Positions 36,496 through 45,654 are shown, counted from the first letter of the stretch. The stretch: 47,762 nt of DNA from Mogibacterium sp. (GCA_017404265.1 JAFRCS010000009.1:1-47762); one strand, 5' to 3'. The notes: generated by a model not told the origin, from the letters alone. Made by a program: numbers and translations.

Positions 36496-37143
36496 ATGAC
36501 ATTCTCTACAATGCTAAGTACGATGAGCGCGGGCATGATCAAAACCGCATTGATCTTTGTGCTCACGCTTGTCGGTTCCCTCCCTCTTGGCATGGTAGTC
36601 GCGCTTCTGCGTAAATCAAAGTTTGCGCCGGTGCGCGGCATCATCAAGGGGTACATATCCATCATGCGCGGCACGCCGCTGATGCTGCAGCTTCTGGTAT
36701 GGTACTTCGGGCCGTACTATCTCTTTGGCTGGAACATCGGCAACTGGAGGTTCCCGGCCATCATCACCGGATTCGTCCTCAACTATGCCGCGTATTTTGC
36801 TGAGATCTACCGCGGCGGCATCGAGTCCATACCGAAGGGACAGTACGAGGCGGCCGAGGTGCTGGGCTACACAAAGTTCCAGACCTTCATGCGCATCATA
36901 CTGCCTCAGGTAGCGAAGATCATCATGCCGTCGGTCACCAACGAGGTGATCACTCTGGTCAAGGACACGTCGCTTGCGTTCACGCTGGCATATCAGGAAG
37001 TGTTCTCGCTGGCCAAGCAGATATCGGCGTCGCAGACGTCATTCATGCCTTTCGTTATCGCGGGTGTCTTCTATTTCGTTGCCAACTACCTGGTCGAGGT
37101 AGTCATGGCGCGGATCGAAAAGTCTATGGATTACTACAAATAG
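36496..37143 (+). CDS. Amino acid ABC transporter permease
   Basis: A 215-residue membrane protein of the His/Glu/Gln/Arg/opine permease family with about five spans. It shows [20 protein letters not shown] (family motif before span 2) and the ATPase-contacting EAA loop [23 protein letters not shown]. The start ATG 36496 follows CAAGGAG. It would work as a homodimer with the ATPase encoded 10 bp downstream. Confidence 0.93.
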   Translation: MTFSTMLSTMSAGMIKTALIFVLTLVGSLPLGMVVALLRKSKFAPVRGIIKGYISIMRGTPLMLQLLVWYFGPYYLFGWNIGNWRFPAIITGFVLNYAAYFAEIYRGGIESIPKGQYEAAEVLGYTKFQTFMRIILPQVAKIIMPSVTNEVITLVKDTSLAFTLAYQEVFSLAKQISASQTSFMPFVIAGVFYFVANYLVEVVMARIEKSMDYYK

Positions 37144-37153
37144 GAGGCGCGGC

Positions 37154-37912
37154 ATGATACTCGAAATGAAAAACATCAGAAAACACTTTGACGGACTCGA
37201 GGTCCTTGAGGACATAAGCTTCAGCGTGGACAGCGGCGAGGTCGTCAGCATAATAGGACCATCAGGATCCGGCAAGTCGACACTGCTCAGATGCGCGACC
37301 TTCCTGGAGACCATCGACGGCGGAGAGATCATCTACATGGGCGAGACGGCGGCGCACACCGGAGCGGACGGCGTCGCGGTATATGCGAGCCCGCAGGAGC
37401 TTAAACACTTCAGAAGTTACTGCGGCCTGGTATTCCAGCAGTTCAATCTCTTTCCGCATTACAGCATTCTGAAGAACCTGATCGACGCGCCTATGCACGT
37501 TCAGGGCGTGAGCCGCGAGGAAGCCGAGGAAACGGCGATGGGATTGCTCAAAAAGATGGGTATAGAGGACAAGGCGAACGCTTATCCTTACCAGCTGTCC
37601 GGCGGACAGCAGCAGAGGGTCGCGATTGCGCGCGCCATGGCGATGAAGCCGGAGATACTCTTCTTTGACGAGCCGACTTCCGCGCTCGATCCTGAGCTGA
37701 CAGGCGAGGTTCTGAAGGTAATACGCCAGCTGGCGGAGGAGAAGATGACCATGGTAGTCGTCACGCACGAGATGCCGTTCGCTAAGGCGGTCAGCAACCG
37801 CGTCATATTCATGGACGGCGGAGTCATAGTCGAGCAGGGCGATCCAAGGGACGTCTTTGATGATCCGAAAGAAGAGAGGACCAAGCAGTTCCTCAGAGTG
37901 TTTGAGAGATAG
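37154..37912 (+). CDS. Amino acid ABC transporter ATP-binding protein
   Basis: A 252-residue ATPase of the polar amino acid uptake class. Walker [10 protein letters not shown] is at 35-43, the Q-loop is [10 protein letters not shown], the signature LSGGQ is at 147-151, Walker B ILFFDEP at 167-173, and the H-loop is VVVTHE. Residues about 58-85 carry an insert ([20 protein letters not shown]) compared with the shortest GlnQ forms. Only two bases separate its stop from the next gene. Confidence 0.95.
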   Translation: MILEMKNIRKHFDGLEVLEDISFSVDSGEVVSIIGPSGSGKSTLLRCATFLETIDGGEIIYMGETAAHTGADGVAVYASPQELKHFRSYCGLVFQQFNLFPHYSILKNLIDAPMHVQGVSREEAEETAMGLLKKMGIEDKANAYPYQLSGGQQQRVAIARAMAMKPEILFFDEPTSALDPELTGEVLKVIRQLAEEKMTMVVVTHEMPFAKAVSNRVIFMDGGVIVEQGDPRDVFDDPKEERTKQFLRVFER

Positions 37913-37914
37913 AA

Positions 37915-38769
37915 TTGGAAAAAGGGAAGAACATATATCAGGATCTTGAATACAGGGTATTTGATCCGACGGGAAATATAACCGCGCTCGTTGAGACGCA
38001 GGTGGATCCGGCGGATCAGCCAGCGGCCGCGTCATGGATAATGGCGCAGAATCCGGAGGTGGAGCAAGTCGGTTTTGTGACGTTTGCCGCGGCGGGCGCT
38101 GGCACGCCCGTGGCTGACGTACCCGTCAGCCTGCGCATGGCGGGCGGCGAGTTCTGCGGAAACGCCACCATGTGCTCCGCGGCCCTCTACATGATCGTCA
38201 ATGACATGCCCGGTGAAGCGAATGTGAAAGTCAGGGTATCCGGGACTATGGGGCCTCTTGATGTGAGGCTGGTCAGAAGGGACGCTGTCAGTTTTGACGC
38301 TTCAGTCACCATGCCACCTGCGGTGGGGATAGACGAGCTCAAGCTGTCAGACGGCATGCTTCCGGGAAACGATGTGCTGAGACTGCCTGTCGTCAGGATG
38401 GAGGGCATAGCCCATGTCATCATAGAGCCGGACTCCGGCTTCTTTGGGCTTAAGGATGACAGCGCGCTTGCCGAGACCCTGCTGAGGGGCTGGTGCGGCG
38501 TACTCGGAGCCGAATGCCTGGGCATGATGTTCCTTGATGAGGGCAAAGGCGTGCGCGCGCTTACGCCGCTCGTCTATGTTCCGGGAGCGGACACCATGTT
38601 CTGGGAGAACTCCTGCGCGAGCGGCTCCGCGGCGGCCGGCATGTACCTTGCGGCAAAGGAAGGCGAGCCTGTCGACGTGACTTTCAGCGAGCCGGCCGGC
38701 AGCCTCAGAGTGACATCCGATCCGGACATCGGACGCACGGTTTTATATGGCTCTTTAACTCTGAAATAA
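37915..38769 (+). CDS. DapF-fold PLP-independent amino acid racemase/epimerase
   Basis: A 284-residue protein of the diaminopimelate epimerase superfamily. The two halves carry the catalytic cysteine pair: C81 in GGEFCGNATMC and C234 in ENSCASGSAAAG. DapF itself has NGS-E-MCGNG-R and ACGTG motifs; these differ here. The sequence looks closer to the CntK/histidine racemase-like subgroup, so a role on a transported amino acid rather than in lysine synthesis is inferred. The TTG start 2 bases after the ATPase stop gives the family N terminus (EYRVFDPTGNITALV). The substrate cannot be read from sequence. Confidence 0.82.
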   Translation: MEKGKNIYQDLEYRVFDPTGNITALVETQVDPADQPAAASWIMAQNPEVEQVGFVTFAAAGAGTPVADVPVSLRMAGGEFCGNATMCSAALYMIVNDMPGEANVKVRVSGTMGPLDVRLVRRDAVSFDASVTMPPAVGIDELKLSDGMLPGNDVLRLPVVRMEGIAHVIIEPDSGFFGLKDDSALAETLLRGWCGVLGAECLGMMFLDEGKGVRALTPLVYVPGADTMFWENSCASGSAAAGMYLAAKEGEPVDVTFSEPAGSLRVTSDPDIGRTVLYGSLTLK

Positions 38770-38806
38770 AGGCGGGGACTAGATGCTTTTTACTGCGAAA
38801 GAGCAG

Positions 38807-38858
38807 CTGACGATATCGTATACTTACCTTGTAATAAGACCCAAAAAAATGGTAAAAT
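38807..38858 (+). promoter_or_regulatory. Candidate promoters of the acyl-CoA ligase gene
   Basis: Two overlapping candidates exist: CTGACG (38807)-17-TGTAAT (38830-38835), and TTGTAA (38829)-18-TAAAAT (38853-38858). The first would place the hairpin-plus-T-run at 38862-38903 inside the leader as an attenuator. The second would start transcription within it. Confidence 0.4.
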
Positions 38859-38861
38859 AAA

Positions 38862-38903
38862 CGGCGGCCACCGAGGAATAACTGGTGGCTACCGATTTTT
38901 TTA
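38862..38903 (+). terminator. Terminator after the racemase gene, possible attenuator
   Basis: CGGCGGCCACC (38862-38872) pairs with GGTGGCTACCG (38884-38894) with one mismatch and one wobble, followed by TTTTTTT. It ends the transporter operon, and may also act as an attenuator for the ligase gene that starts 22 bp on. Confidence 0.85.
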
Positions 38904-38924
38904 CAGTTAAAAGGAAGTGCTGAA

Positions 38925-40808
38925 TTGAATTACAAAGAAGTTATAGCAAAGTACAAAGACGCAGACCTTTACAGTCTGTCAGAAGAGGAGTATAGGGAAT
39001 TAAAGGCGGCCGAACTGGCCGACATGCAAACATACGTAGACGGCATCACAGCAAGCACAGTGCCTGAGGTGATGTACCGCATCGGAAGGCCGATCACTGA
39101 TCTCAAGATGATGATGGAGAGCGGCGTAGAAGCCTTTGGCGACAAGGTGCTCTACCACCAGATAATGCCGGGCGACGACCACTTCACCGAGTTCAGCTAC
39201 GGCACTGTCAGAGATGATGTCAGAGGACTGGGAACATCGCTTCTGGACCTCGGTCTCAGGGGAGCTCATATCGGAGTCATCGGCGCTAACTGCTATCAGT
39301 GGGCGGAGTCATACTTCGCGGTCACAGGCGGCGTAGGCGTGGTAGTTCCGCTGGACAAGGAGCTCTCAAAGGAAGAGCTCGAAACTCTCTGCAGCATGGG
39401 AGAGATAGACGCGGTGATCTGCTGCCAGGACAAGTTCTACGACACGTTCAAGGCGATAAAGGCAGAAGGAAAGACCGGTCTCAAGTTCGTAATAGGCGTA
39501 GGCAAGGAAGCTCACGAAGATCCGGCTGCCGGACTGTATTCTTGGGACCTTCTCAGAGCGGACGGCAAGGCCAAGGTAGAAGCAGGCGACAGGAGCTATC
39601 TCGACGCGAGAGTCAGGGCATCCGACATGGTCTCGATCATTTTCACTTCGGGAACCACGGGAGTCAGCAAGGGCGTAATGCTCTCACACCGCAATCTCTG
39701 CACGGACGTACTGATAGCCCAGACATACCTCGAGGTATGCCCAAGCGACATCTTCTTCAGCGTGCTTCCGATACATCATACATACGAATGCACCTGCACC
39801 ATGCTTGAGGGCATCTTCATGGGAGCCTCGATGGCATTCTGCAGGGGACTCAAATACATAACCAAGGACATGCAGATGGTGCACCCGACATTCCTGCTCG
39901 CGGTGCCTCTCATCTATGAGAAGTTCTACAGCACCATCCAGAAGACCCTCAAAAAGCAGGGTCAGGACAAGCTGGTCAACACTCTGTTTGCGGCCAACAA
40001 CTTCACCAGCAAGTTTGGTCTCAACATCGCGAAGCCGATAGCCACCAAGATCATGGCGCAGTTCGGCGGCAACATCGACATGTTCATCGCGGGCGGAGCC
40101 AGGGTAGACCCTAAGGTGCTCGCGTTCTTCCGCAGCATGGGCATTCCGTGCCTGCAGGGCTATGGCCTCACGGAGACCTCTCCGATGGTGGCGCTCAACC
40201 CTGACCAGTGGAAATACATGAGAAACGAGTCGGCAGGCAAGCTCTTCCAGTTCACCGAGTGCAAGATCATCGACAAGGATGAGGACGGCAACGGCGAGAT
40301 CTGCTTCCGCGGACCTATGGTCATGATGGGTTACTACAAGAACCCTGAAGCCACCGCGGCATGCATGGAAGACGGCTGGTTCCACACCGGCGACATCGGC
40401 TACCTGGACGACGACAACTATATCTATATCACGGGCCGCAAGAAGAATGTCATAATCGCTGCAAACGGCAAGAACGTGTTCCCTGAGGAACTCGAGGAGC
40501 AGATCGGCCGCAGCCCTTACATCAGCGAGTGCATGGTATGGGCCGATGAGGACAACGAAGACAGGATGCAGAGAGGCATCTACGTGACCCTGCGTCCGGA
40601 CATGGAGGCCGTGAAGGAAGCGCTCGGCGACAGAGCATCCGACGAAAGCGCCGTGAGAGCGCTCATCAGCAGTGAGATAGACAGGCGCAACGCCAACTGG
40701 CCTGACTGGAAGAGAGTCAAGCATATAGTCATAAAGAAGAGCGAGTTCAACAAGACGACGGGCATGAAGATAAGAAGGTTCGTCGAGGAGAACAAACTCG
40801 CCGACTAG
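38925..40808 (+). CDS. AMP-forming acyl-CoA ligase (long-chain type)
   Basis: A 627-residue ANL-family enzyme that activates a carboxylic acid as the adenylate and transfers it to CoA. The P-loop-like motif is IFTSGTTGVSKGVMLSHRNL, the A5 motif is GYGLTETSPMVA, and A7-A10 is visible as GWFHTGDIGYLDDDN, YITGRKKNVIIAANGKNVFP, then ending NKTTGMKIRR. Size fits long-chain acyl-CoA synthetases, though the true chain length is unknown. The TTG start at 38925 has an AAGGAA site 8 bases before it. Confidence 0.92.
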   Translation: MNYKEVIAKYKDADLYSLSEEEYRELKAAELADMQTYVDGITASTVPEVMYRIGRPITDLKMMMESGVEAFGDKVLYHQIMPGDDHFTEFSYGTVRDDVRGLGTSLLDLGLRGAHIGVIGANCYQWAESYFAVTGGVGVVVPLDKELSKEELETLCSMGEIDAVICCQDKFYDTFKAIKAEGKTGLKFVIGVGKEAHEDPAAGLYSWDLLRADGKAKVEAGDRSYLDARVRASDMVSIIFTSGTTGVSKGVMLSHRNLCTDVLIAQTYLEVCPSDIFFSVLPIHHTYECTCTMLEGIFMGASMAFCRGLKYITKDMQMVHPTFLLAVPLIYEKFYSTIQKTLKKQGQDKLVNTLFAANNFTSKFGLNIAKPIATKIMAQFGGNIDMFIAGGARVDPKVLAFFRSMGIPCLQGYGLTETSPMVALNPDQWKYMRNESAGKLFQFTECKIIDKDEDGNGEICFRGPMVMMGYYKNPEATAACMEDGWFHTGDIGYLDDDNYIYITGRKKNVIIAANGKNVFPEELEEQIGRSPYISECMVWADEDNEDRMQRGIYVTLRPDMEAVKEALGDRASDESAVRALISSEIDRRNANWPDWKRVKHIVIKKSEFNKTTGMKIRRFVEENKLAD

Positions 40809-40839
40809 GCCCGCGGCCGATATCAGGAAAGGTGATCGC

Positions 40840-41940
40840 ATGATCAAAAGACCTACATTAATTGTCGACCATAATAATCTTCGCTATAATATGCGGACTG
40901 TGGTAGGATGGTGTAAAGAGGCAGGCATAGATGTAGCGGGAGTCACCAAGGCTACGACGGGAATGGCAACGGCCGCGCTCGATTACGAGGAATGCGGCGC
41001 AAAGTGGATCGCCTCATCAAGGCTCGAGCAGCTCGAAAGGGCTAAGGCGGCCGGCGTGAAGTTGCCGCTCCTGATGATAAGAGTCCCGATGATATCCGAA
41101 CTGGAAGACATGGTCCGGGTATGCGACTACAGTCTGCAGAGCAGCCTCGACACACTGAAAGCCCTCGAGACAGAAGCGCTGAAGCAGGACAGGACGCACA
41201 ACGTCATCCTGATGGCCGACCTCGGAGACCTGAGAGAAGGCTTCTTCGAAAAGGAGGAGCTGGTGGATGTCGCCGAATATGTCGAGAACAAGCTCGACGG
41301 CGTGCATCTGGCGGGCATCGGCACCAACCTCGGCTGCGTCGGATCCGTAAAGCCGACTGAAGAGAAGATGCTGATGCTATGCGACTGGGCAGCGGCGGTA
41401 GAAGAGGCGATCGGAAGGCCGCTCGAGATAGTATCCGGCGGCGCGACATCGAGCCTTATCCCGCTCTTTGACGGCGTGATGCCAAAGAAGATCAACATGC
41501 TGAGGATAGGCGCCCTGGTTTTCTGCGGACCGATGGAAGACCTCCGCACCTGCTATGGCAGGGAAGAGGCCGACGTGCTGAGCGATGAGGTATTCATCCT
41601 CGAGGCCGAGGTCATAGAGACCAACACCAAGCCGACGCATCCTATAGGAGAACTCGGGGTAGACGCCTTTGGCCAGAAGCCGCATTACGTGGACAGGGGC
41701 CGAAGAAGACGCGCCATACTCGCGATAGGCCGGGCCGATTACGGAGACATAGGCGACCTGGTCCCGCAGCTTGAGGGGGCAGAGGTCGTCATGGCATCCG
41801 GCGATCACACGATAGTAGATATAGAAGACTGCAAGGAATTCATACGCGTCGGAGACATCATGAGATTCAAGCTCAGATACTCCGCGATACTGAGACTGAC
41901 AGCAAGCGAAAACGTAACAATAAAAGAGAAAGGAAGATAA
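40840..41940 (+). CDS. Alanine/ornithine racemase-family PLP enzyme
   Basis: A 366-residue type III fold PLP enzyme related to ornithine racemase (Orr) and YhfX-like proteins. The PLP lysine is K37 in AGVTKATTG, and the Orr-like segments VHLAGIGTNLGCVGSVKPTE and VSGGATSSLIPLFDG are visible. Orr makes D-ornithine in clostridial ornithine degradation, but the ornithine aminomutase genes are not nearby, so the substrate is open. It sits 31 bp after the acyl-CoA ligase with an AAAGGTG-like site and 2 bases before greA. Confidence 0.85.
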   Translation: MIKRPTLIVDHNNLRYNMRTVVGWCKEAGIDVAGVTKATTGMATAALDYEECGAKWIASSRLEQLERAKAAGVKLPLLMIRVPMISELEDMVRVCDYSLQSSLDTLKALETEALKQDRTHNVILMADLGDLREGFFEKEELVDVAEYVENKLDGVHLAGIGTNLGCVGSVKPTEEKMLMLCDWAAAVEEAIGRPLEIVSGGATSSLIPLFDGVMPKKINMLRIGALVFCGPMEDLRTCYGREEADVLSDEVFILEAEVIETNTKPTHPIGELGVDAFGQKPHYVDRGRRRRAILAIGRADYGDIGDLVPQLEGAEVVMASGDHTIVDIEDCKEFIRVGDIMRFKLRYSAILRLTASENVTIKEKGR

Positions 41941-41942
41941 CA

Positions 41943-42422
41943 ATGGCAGCAGCAAAGTCAAATGAAATGACCAGGGAAGGTTATGACAGTCTGAACGCCG
42001 AACTGGAACACCTTATTACCGTAGTCCGTAAGGAAAACGCTGAGAGGCTCAAGGAAGCCATCTCCCTCGGAGACATCAGCGAGAACGCCGAGTACGACGC
42101 GGCAAAGGACGCTCAGGCGGAGACCGAAGAGCGCATCTCAAACATCGAGGAGATCCTGCGTACAGCGGTCATCGTCGAGGAGACAGACGAAAACGACGAC
42201 ACGGTACAGACAGGCCGCACGGTCACGATCCAGAATCTCGACACAAAAGAGAAGAGCACATATAAGATTGTGGGAACGACAGAGGCAGACCCTCTGAACG
42301 GCAAACTGTCCAACGCGTCTCTGGTAGGAGCTCATCTTCTGGGCATGAAGGCCGGCGAGAAGGTCGAATTCGCCATCCCTGACGGTATTGCCAGATACAA
42401 GGTCGTGGAGGTCAAGAGATAA
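41943..42422 (+). CDS. greA: Transcription elongation factor GreA
   Basis: A 159-residue factor that rescues backtracked RNA polymerase. The coiled-coil shows MTREGYDSLNAELEHLITVV, then the tip LGDISENAEYDAAKDAQAET with the acidic residues that act at the active site. The C-terminal FKBP-like domain contains VQTGRTVTIQNLDTKEKSTY. Start and length are normal. It shares the usual pairing with lysS (stop and start overlap, TAATG). Confidence 0.96.
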   Translation: MAAAKSNEMTREGYDSLNAELEHLITVVRKENAERLKEAISLGDISENAEYDAAKDAQAETEERISNIEEILRTAVIVEETDENDDTVQTGRTVTIQNLDTKEKSTYKIVGTTEADPLNGKLSNASLVGAHLLGMKAGEKVEFAIPDGIARYKVVEVKR

Positions 42423-44365
42423 TGGCTGACAATCAGAACAATCCTCAGGTGCCTGCGGAAGAGCGGGAGCTCACCGAAAAGGAGATAGGCGAACAGAGGC
42501 AGATCAAAAGGAAGAAGCTCGAAGAGCTCCGCGAGATGGGAAGGGACCCGTATCTCGAGGAGACCTTTGACGTGACTGCCTGGTCAAAGGACATCAAGGA
42601 CAACTTCGATGCCATGGAAGATCAGGAGGTCAGAGTGGCCGGCCGTATCATGGCGTTCCGCCGCATGGGCAAGGTAGCGTTCGTAGATCTGCAGGACAAG
42701 CAGGGACGCATCCAGGTCTTTGTGGCGCGCGACAACATCGGCCAGGACGAGTACAACATCTTCAAGACTTATGACACGGGCGACATACTGGGCATCACGG
42801 GCGAGGTCTTCAGGACCAAGACCGGCGAGATAAGCATCAGGGCCCGCGAGGTAAAACTGCTCTGCAAGTCCCTTCAGGTGCTGCCTAACAAGTGGCATGG
42901 CCTCAAGGACACAGACCTGAGATACCGCCAGAGATACGTCGACCTCATCATGAACGAGGATGTCAGAGACACGTTCATGAAGCGCGCTAAGATCATAAGC
43001 ACGATGCGCAGGGTACTTGAAGAGGATTACGACCTTATCGAGGTCGAGACACCGGTGCTCGGTAACATCGCGGGAGGAGCTGCCGCAAGACCGTTCCTGA
43101 CCCACCATAACACTCTGGATCTCGACATGACGCTCAGAATCTCCCTTGAGCTCCACCTCAAGAGACTTATCGTAGGCGGACTCGACGGAGTCTATGAGAT
43201 AGGCAAGGTCTTCAGAAACGAGGGCATGGACAAGAACCACAGCCCTGAGTTCACCTCGATGGAGGCATACAAGGCTTACGTCAACCTCGAGACCATGATG
43301 GATCTCATGGAGCAGGTGACATACAAGTGCGCCATGGCAGTCAACGGCACGCCTATCATCAAGTATGGCGACAAGGAATTCGACGTGACACCGCCGTGGA
43401 ACAAGATCGACATGACTGAGGCGGTCATCAAGGTGACAGGCATCCCGTTCGATAAGATCGACAGCGATGAAGAGGCCATCGAAGCCGCAAAGAAATACGG
43501 CATGACCTTCGAGGACGAGTCCGAGTGGACACGCGGCAAGCTGATCGCGGAAATGTTCGAAGACTATTGCGAGGATATCCCGGGATTCCTGGATGGACCT
43601 TGCTTCGTGTGCGGACATCCGGTAGAGGTATCGCCGCTCGCAAAGAAAGACCCTAAAGACCCTCGCATCACGCGCAGGTTTGAGTCATACATCAATGGCT
43701 GGGAAATGTCCAACGCGTTCAGCGAGCTCAACGACCCTATCGATCAGTATGAGAGATTCGCCGAGCAGCAGAGGCAGCTCGATCTGGGAATAGACGCCGA
43801 AGCCCATCCTATGGATACCGACTTCGTCAATGCTCTTGAAGTCGGCATGCCGCCGACAGGAGGCATCGGCATCGGAGTCGACAGGCTTGTCATGCTGCTG
43901 ACAGACAGCGCAACGATACGTGATGTCCAGCTCTTCCCGACAATGAAGCCGGAAGGAAAAGGCGGCGCAAAGAAGGAGCGCGTCGAGATCGATTTCAGCA
44001 AGGTCAAGGTAGAGCCGCTCTTTGAAGAGGAAGTGGACTTTGACACATTCAGCAAGTCGGATTTCAGAGCAGTGAAGATCAAGAGCTGCGAAGAGGTCAA
44101 AAAGAGCGACAAGCTGCTGAAGTTTGTCCTGAACGACGGATCCGGAGAGGACAGAGTCATCCTGAGCGGCATCAAGCAGTATTATGATCCTGAAGAGCTC
44201 GTTGGAAAGACTGCGATAGCGATCGTGAACCTTCCACCGAGAAAGATGATGGGCGAGTACTCAAACGGAATGCTGATAAGCGCGGTCAACGAGTATGACG
44301 GTGAGGAGATGCTCAACCTGCTGCTTGTAGACGACAGGATCCCTGCAGGAGCTAAGCTGTATTAA
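42422..44365 (+). CDS. lysS: Lysyl-tRNA synthetase, class II, with C-terminal tRNA-binding domain
   Basis: A 647-residue enzyme. The N-terminal anticodon-binding OB domain spans about 65-150 (VRVAGRIMAFRRMGKVAFVD), and the class II core about 165-510 has motif 2 YEIGKVFRNEGMDKNHSPEF and motif 3 GGIGIGVDRLVMLLT. Most bacterial LysRS end near residue 500. Here a linker and a further domain follow (about 536-647) that resembles the Trbp111/EMAP-type domain found at the C terminus of MetRS: DFDTFSKSDFRAVKIKSCEE, KSDKLLKFVL, ILSGIKQYYDPEELVGK and NLPPRKMMGEYSNGMLISA. It is one open frame with no break. Confidence 0.95.
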   Translation: MADNQNNPQVPAEERELTEKEIGEQRQIKRKKLEELREMGRDPYLEETFDVTAWSKDIKDNFDAMEDQEVRVAGRIMAFRRMGKVAFVDLQDKQGRIQVFVARDNIGQDEYNIFKTYDTGDILGITGEVFRTKTGEISIRAREVKLLCKSLQVLPNKWHGLKDTDLRYRQRYVDLIMNEDVRDTFMKRAKIISTMRRVLEEDYDLIEVETPVLGNIAGGAAARPFLTHHNTLDLDMTLRISLELHLKRLIVGGLDGVYEIGKVFRNEGMDKNHSPEFTSMEAYKAYVNLETMMDLMEQVTYKCAMAVNGTPIIKYGDKEFDVTPPWNKIDMTEAVIKVTGIPFDKIDSDEEAIEAAKKYGMTFEDESEWTRGKLIAEMFEDYCEDIPGFLDGPCFVCGHPVEVSPLAKKDPKDPRITRRFESYINGWEMSNAFSELNDPIDQYERFAEQQRQLDLGIDAEAHPMDTDFVNALEVGMPPTGGIGIGVDRLVMLLTDSATIRDVQLFPTMKPEGKGGAKKERVEIDFSKVKVEPLFEEEVDFDTFSKSDFRAVKIKSCEEVKKSDKLLKFVLNDGSGEDRVILSGIKQYYDPEELVGKTAIAIVNLPPRKMMGEYSNGMLISAVNEYDGEEMLNLLLVDDRIPAGAKLY

Positions 44366-44379
44366 AGGAGCTGATACAA

Positions 44380-44589
44380 ATGAACGGAAAAAAGTACCTT
44401 ATATTCGGAGTTGTATTTCTTGCTATAGGAATAACCATGCTTATGACCGGTACGGGTTCCAGAGTCATGGCGTATGGTGACTTTGTACTTGCATTCGCGT
44501 TCTTTGCGCTTTCCGCAAAAGCCAATAAAAAGAATGAGAATGATGAGAAAGGCAACAAAAAGTCAGACGAGAACCCAAAAGACGAATAG
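44380..44589 (+). CDS. Small two-span membrane protein
   Basis: Not recognised. The 69-residue protein has two short membrane spans (about 6-24, LIFGVVFLAIGITMLMTG; about 31-46, MAYGDFVLAFAFFALSA) and a very charged tail of Lys/Glu/Asp/Asn. It has a good AAGGAG site and lies 14 bp after lysS, so it is probably on the same mRNA. No function is proposed. Confidence 0.65.
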   Translation: MNGKKYLIFGVVFLAIGITMLMTGTGSRVMAYGDFVLAFAFFALSAKANKKNENDEKGNKKSDENPKDE

Positions 44590-44628
44590 AAGATAACCAG
44601 TAGGATCAACTCAATTACAGAAGTAAAT

Positions 44629-44643
44629 GGTGTCTGAGACACC
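44629..44643 (+). promoter_or_regulatory. Palindrome before fruK
   Basis: GGTGTC-TGA-GACACC is a perfect 6-bp inverted repeat 18 bases before the fruK start. It could be an operator for a sugar regulator or an mRNA hairpin close to the ribosome site (GGGAGG). Confidence 0.5.
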
Positions 44644-44661
44644 GGTCAAAGGGAGGTCAAC

Positions 44662-45567
44662 ATGATCTATACAGTAACATTCAACCCGGCAATCGATTAC
44701 ATTGTCAGAATGGACAAGCCGCTCGATCCGGGAATGACCAACAGATCCGCGTCCGAAGAATGCTATTTCGGAGGTAAGGGGATCAACGTATCCACGGTCC
44801 TCAAGAACCTTGGGATAGAGAACACAGCTCTCGGATTCGCGGCGGGCTTCACGGGAGAGGCCATTGTGAAGAGCGTGAACGAAAAGGGGATAATCGCGGA
44901 CTTCATAATGTTGAAGGAAGGCATTTCCAGGATCAACGTCAAGATCAAATCCGACGAGGAGACCGAGATCAACGGCCAGGGTCCTAAGATCAGCGACGAG
45001 GCATACGATGAGCTGCTTCAGAAGCTGGATAAGCTGCAGGAGGGAGATGTACTCATCCTTGCCGGAAGCATCCCTAAAACACTTCCGAGCAATGTCTACG
45101 AGATCATCCTTGAAAGACTTTACGGCAAGGGCATCATGTTCGTGGTTGACGCCACAAAGGACCTTCTCCTGAAAGTCCTGAAGTACAAACCGTTCCTGAT
45201 CAAGCCAAACAATCACGAGCTTGGCGAGATGTTCGGAGTCGTCCTGAAAACAGATGATGAGATCGAAGAATACGCAAGGAAGCTCCAGGAAATGGGCGCC
45301 AGGAACGTACTCATCTCAATGGCTAAGGACGGCGCGATGCTCATAACCGAGGACGGCCAGAGGTTCCGCGTAGGCGTTCCGAAGGGAAAGGTAAAGAATT
45401 CCGTAGGCGCCGGTGATTCCATGGTGGCAGGCTTTGTAGCAGGCTACATGAAGTCGCACGATTACCGCGTAGCCCTCAATATGGGTACAGCAGCGGGATC
45501 CGCGACCGCTTTCTCCGATGATCTCGCGACAGGAGAACTGATCAACAGCATTTACGAAACCCTGTAG
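44662..45567 (+). CDS. fruK: 1-phosphofructokinase
   Basis: A 301-residue PfkB-family kinase. It phosphorylates fructose 1-phosphate, the product of the fructose PTS, to fructose 1,6-bisphosphate. The N-terminal MIYTVTFNPAIDYIVRMD, the GGKGINVS motif (37-44) and the C-terminal NSVGAGDSMVAGF with base D252 identify it. Tagatose-6-phosphate kinase is the nearest alternative, but the neighbouring fructose PTS supports FruK. No fruR/DeoR regulator gene precedes it, unlike many fru operons. Confidence 0.92.
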   Translation: MIYTVTFNPAIDYIVRMDKPLDPGMTNRSASEECYFGGKGINVSTVLKNLGIENTALGFAAGFTGEAIVKSVNEKGIIADFIMLKEGISRINVKIKSDEETEINGQGPKISDEAYDELLQKLDKLQEGDVLILAGSIPKTLPSNVYEIILERLYGKGIMFVVDATKDLLLKVLKYKPFLIKPNNHELGEMFGVVLKTDDEIEEYARKLQEMGARNVLISMAKDGAMLITEDGQRFRVGVPKGKVKNSVGAGDSMVAGFVAGYMKSHDYRVALNMGTAAGSATAFSDDLATGELINSIYETL

Positions 45568-45654
45568 GCACTTACCAAATGGTTTCGTGAATATATAAAA
45601 AAGGTATTGAGAAGCATAACTTAAAGCACGCGCTGCGCGCAGAAAGGACAACTT

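Noticed and set aside
39684..40847. 387-codon open frame on the minus strand inside the acyl-CoA ligase gene
   Set aside because: It is a shadow of a clear ANL-family gene in GC-rich codon use and shows no domain of its own. The same holds for minus-strand frames in lysS (42584-43618) and atpA/atpG.
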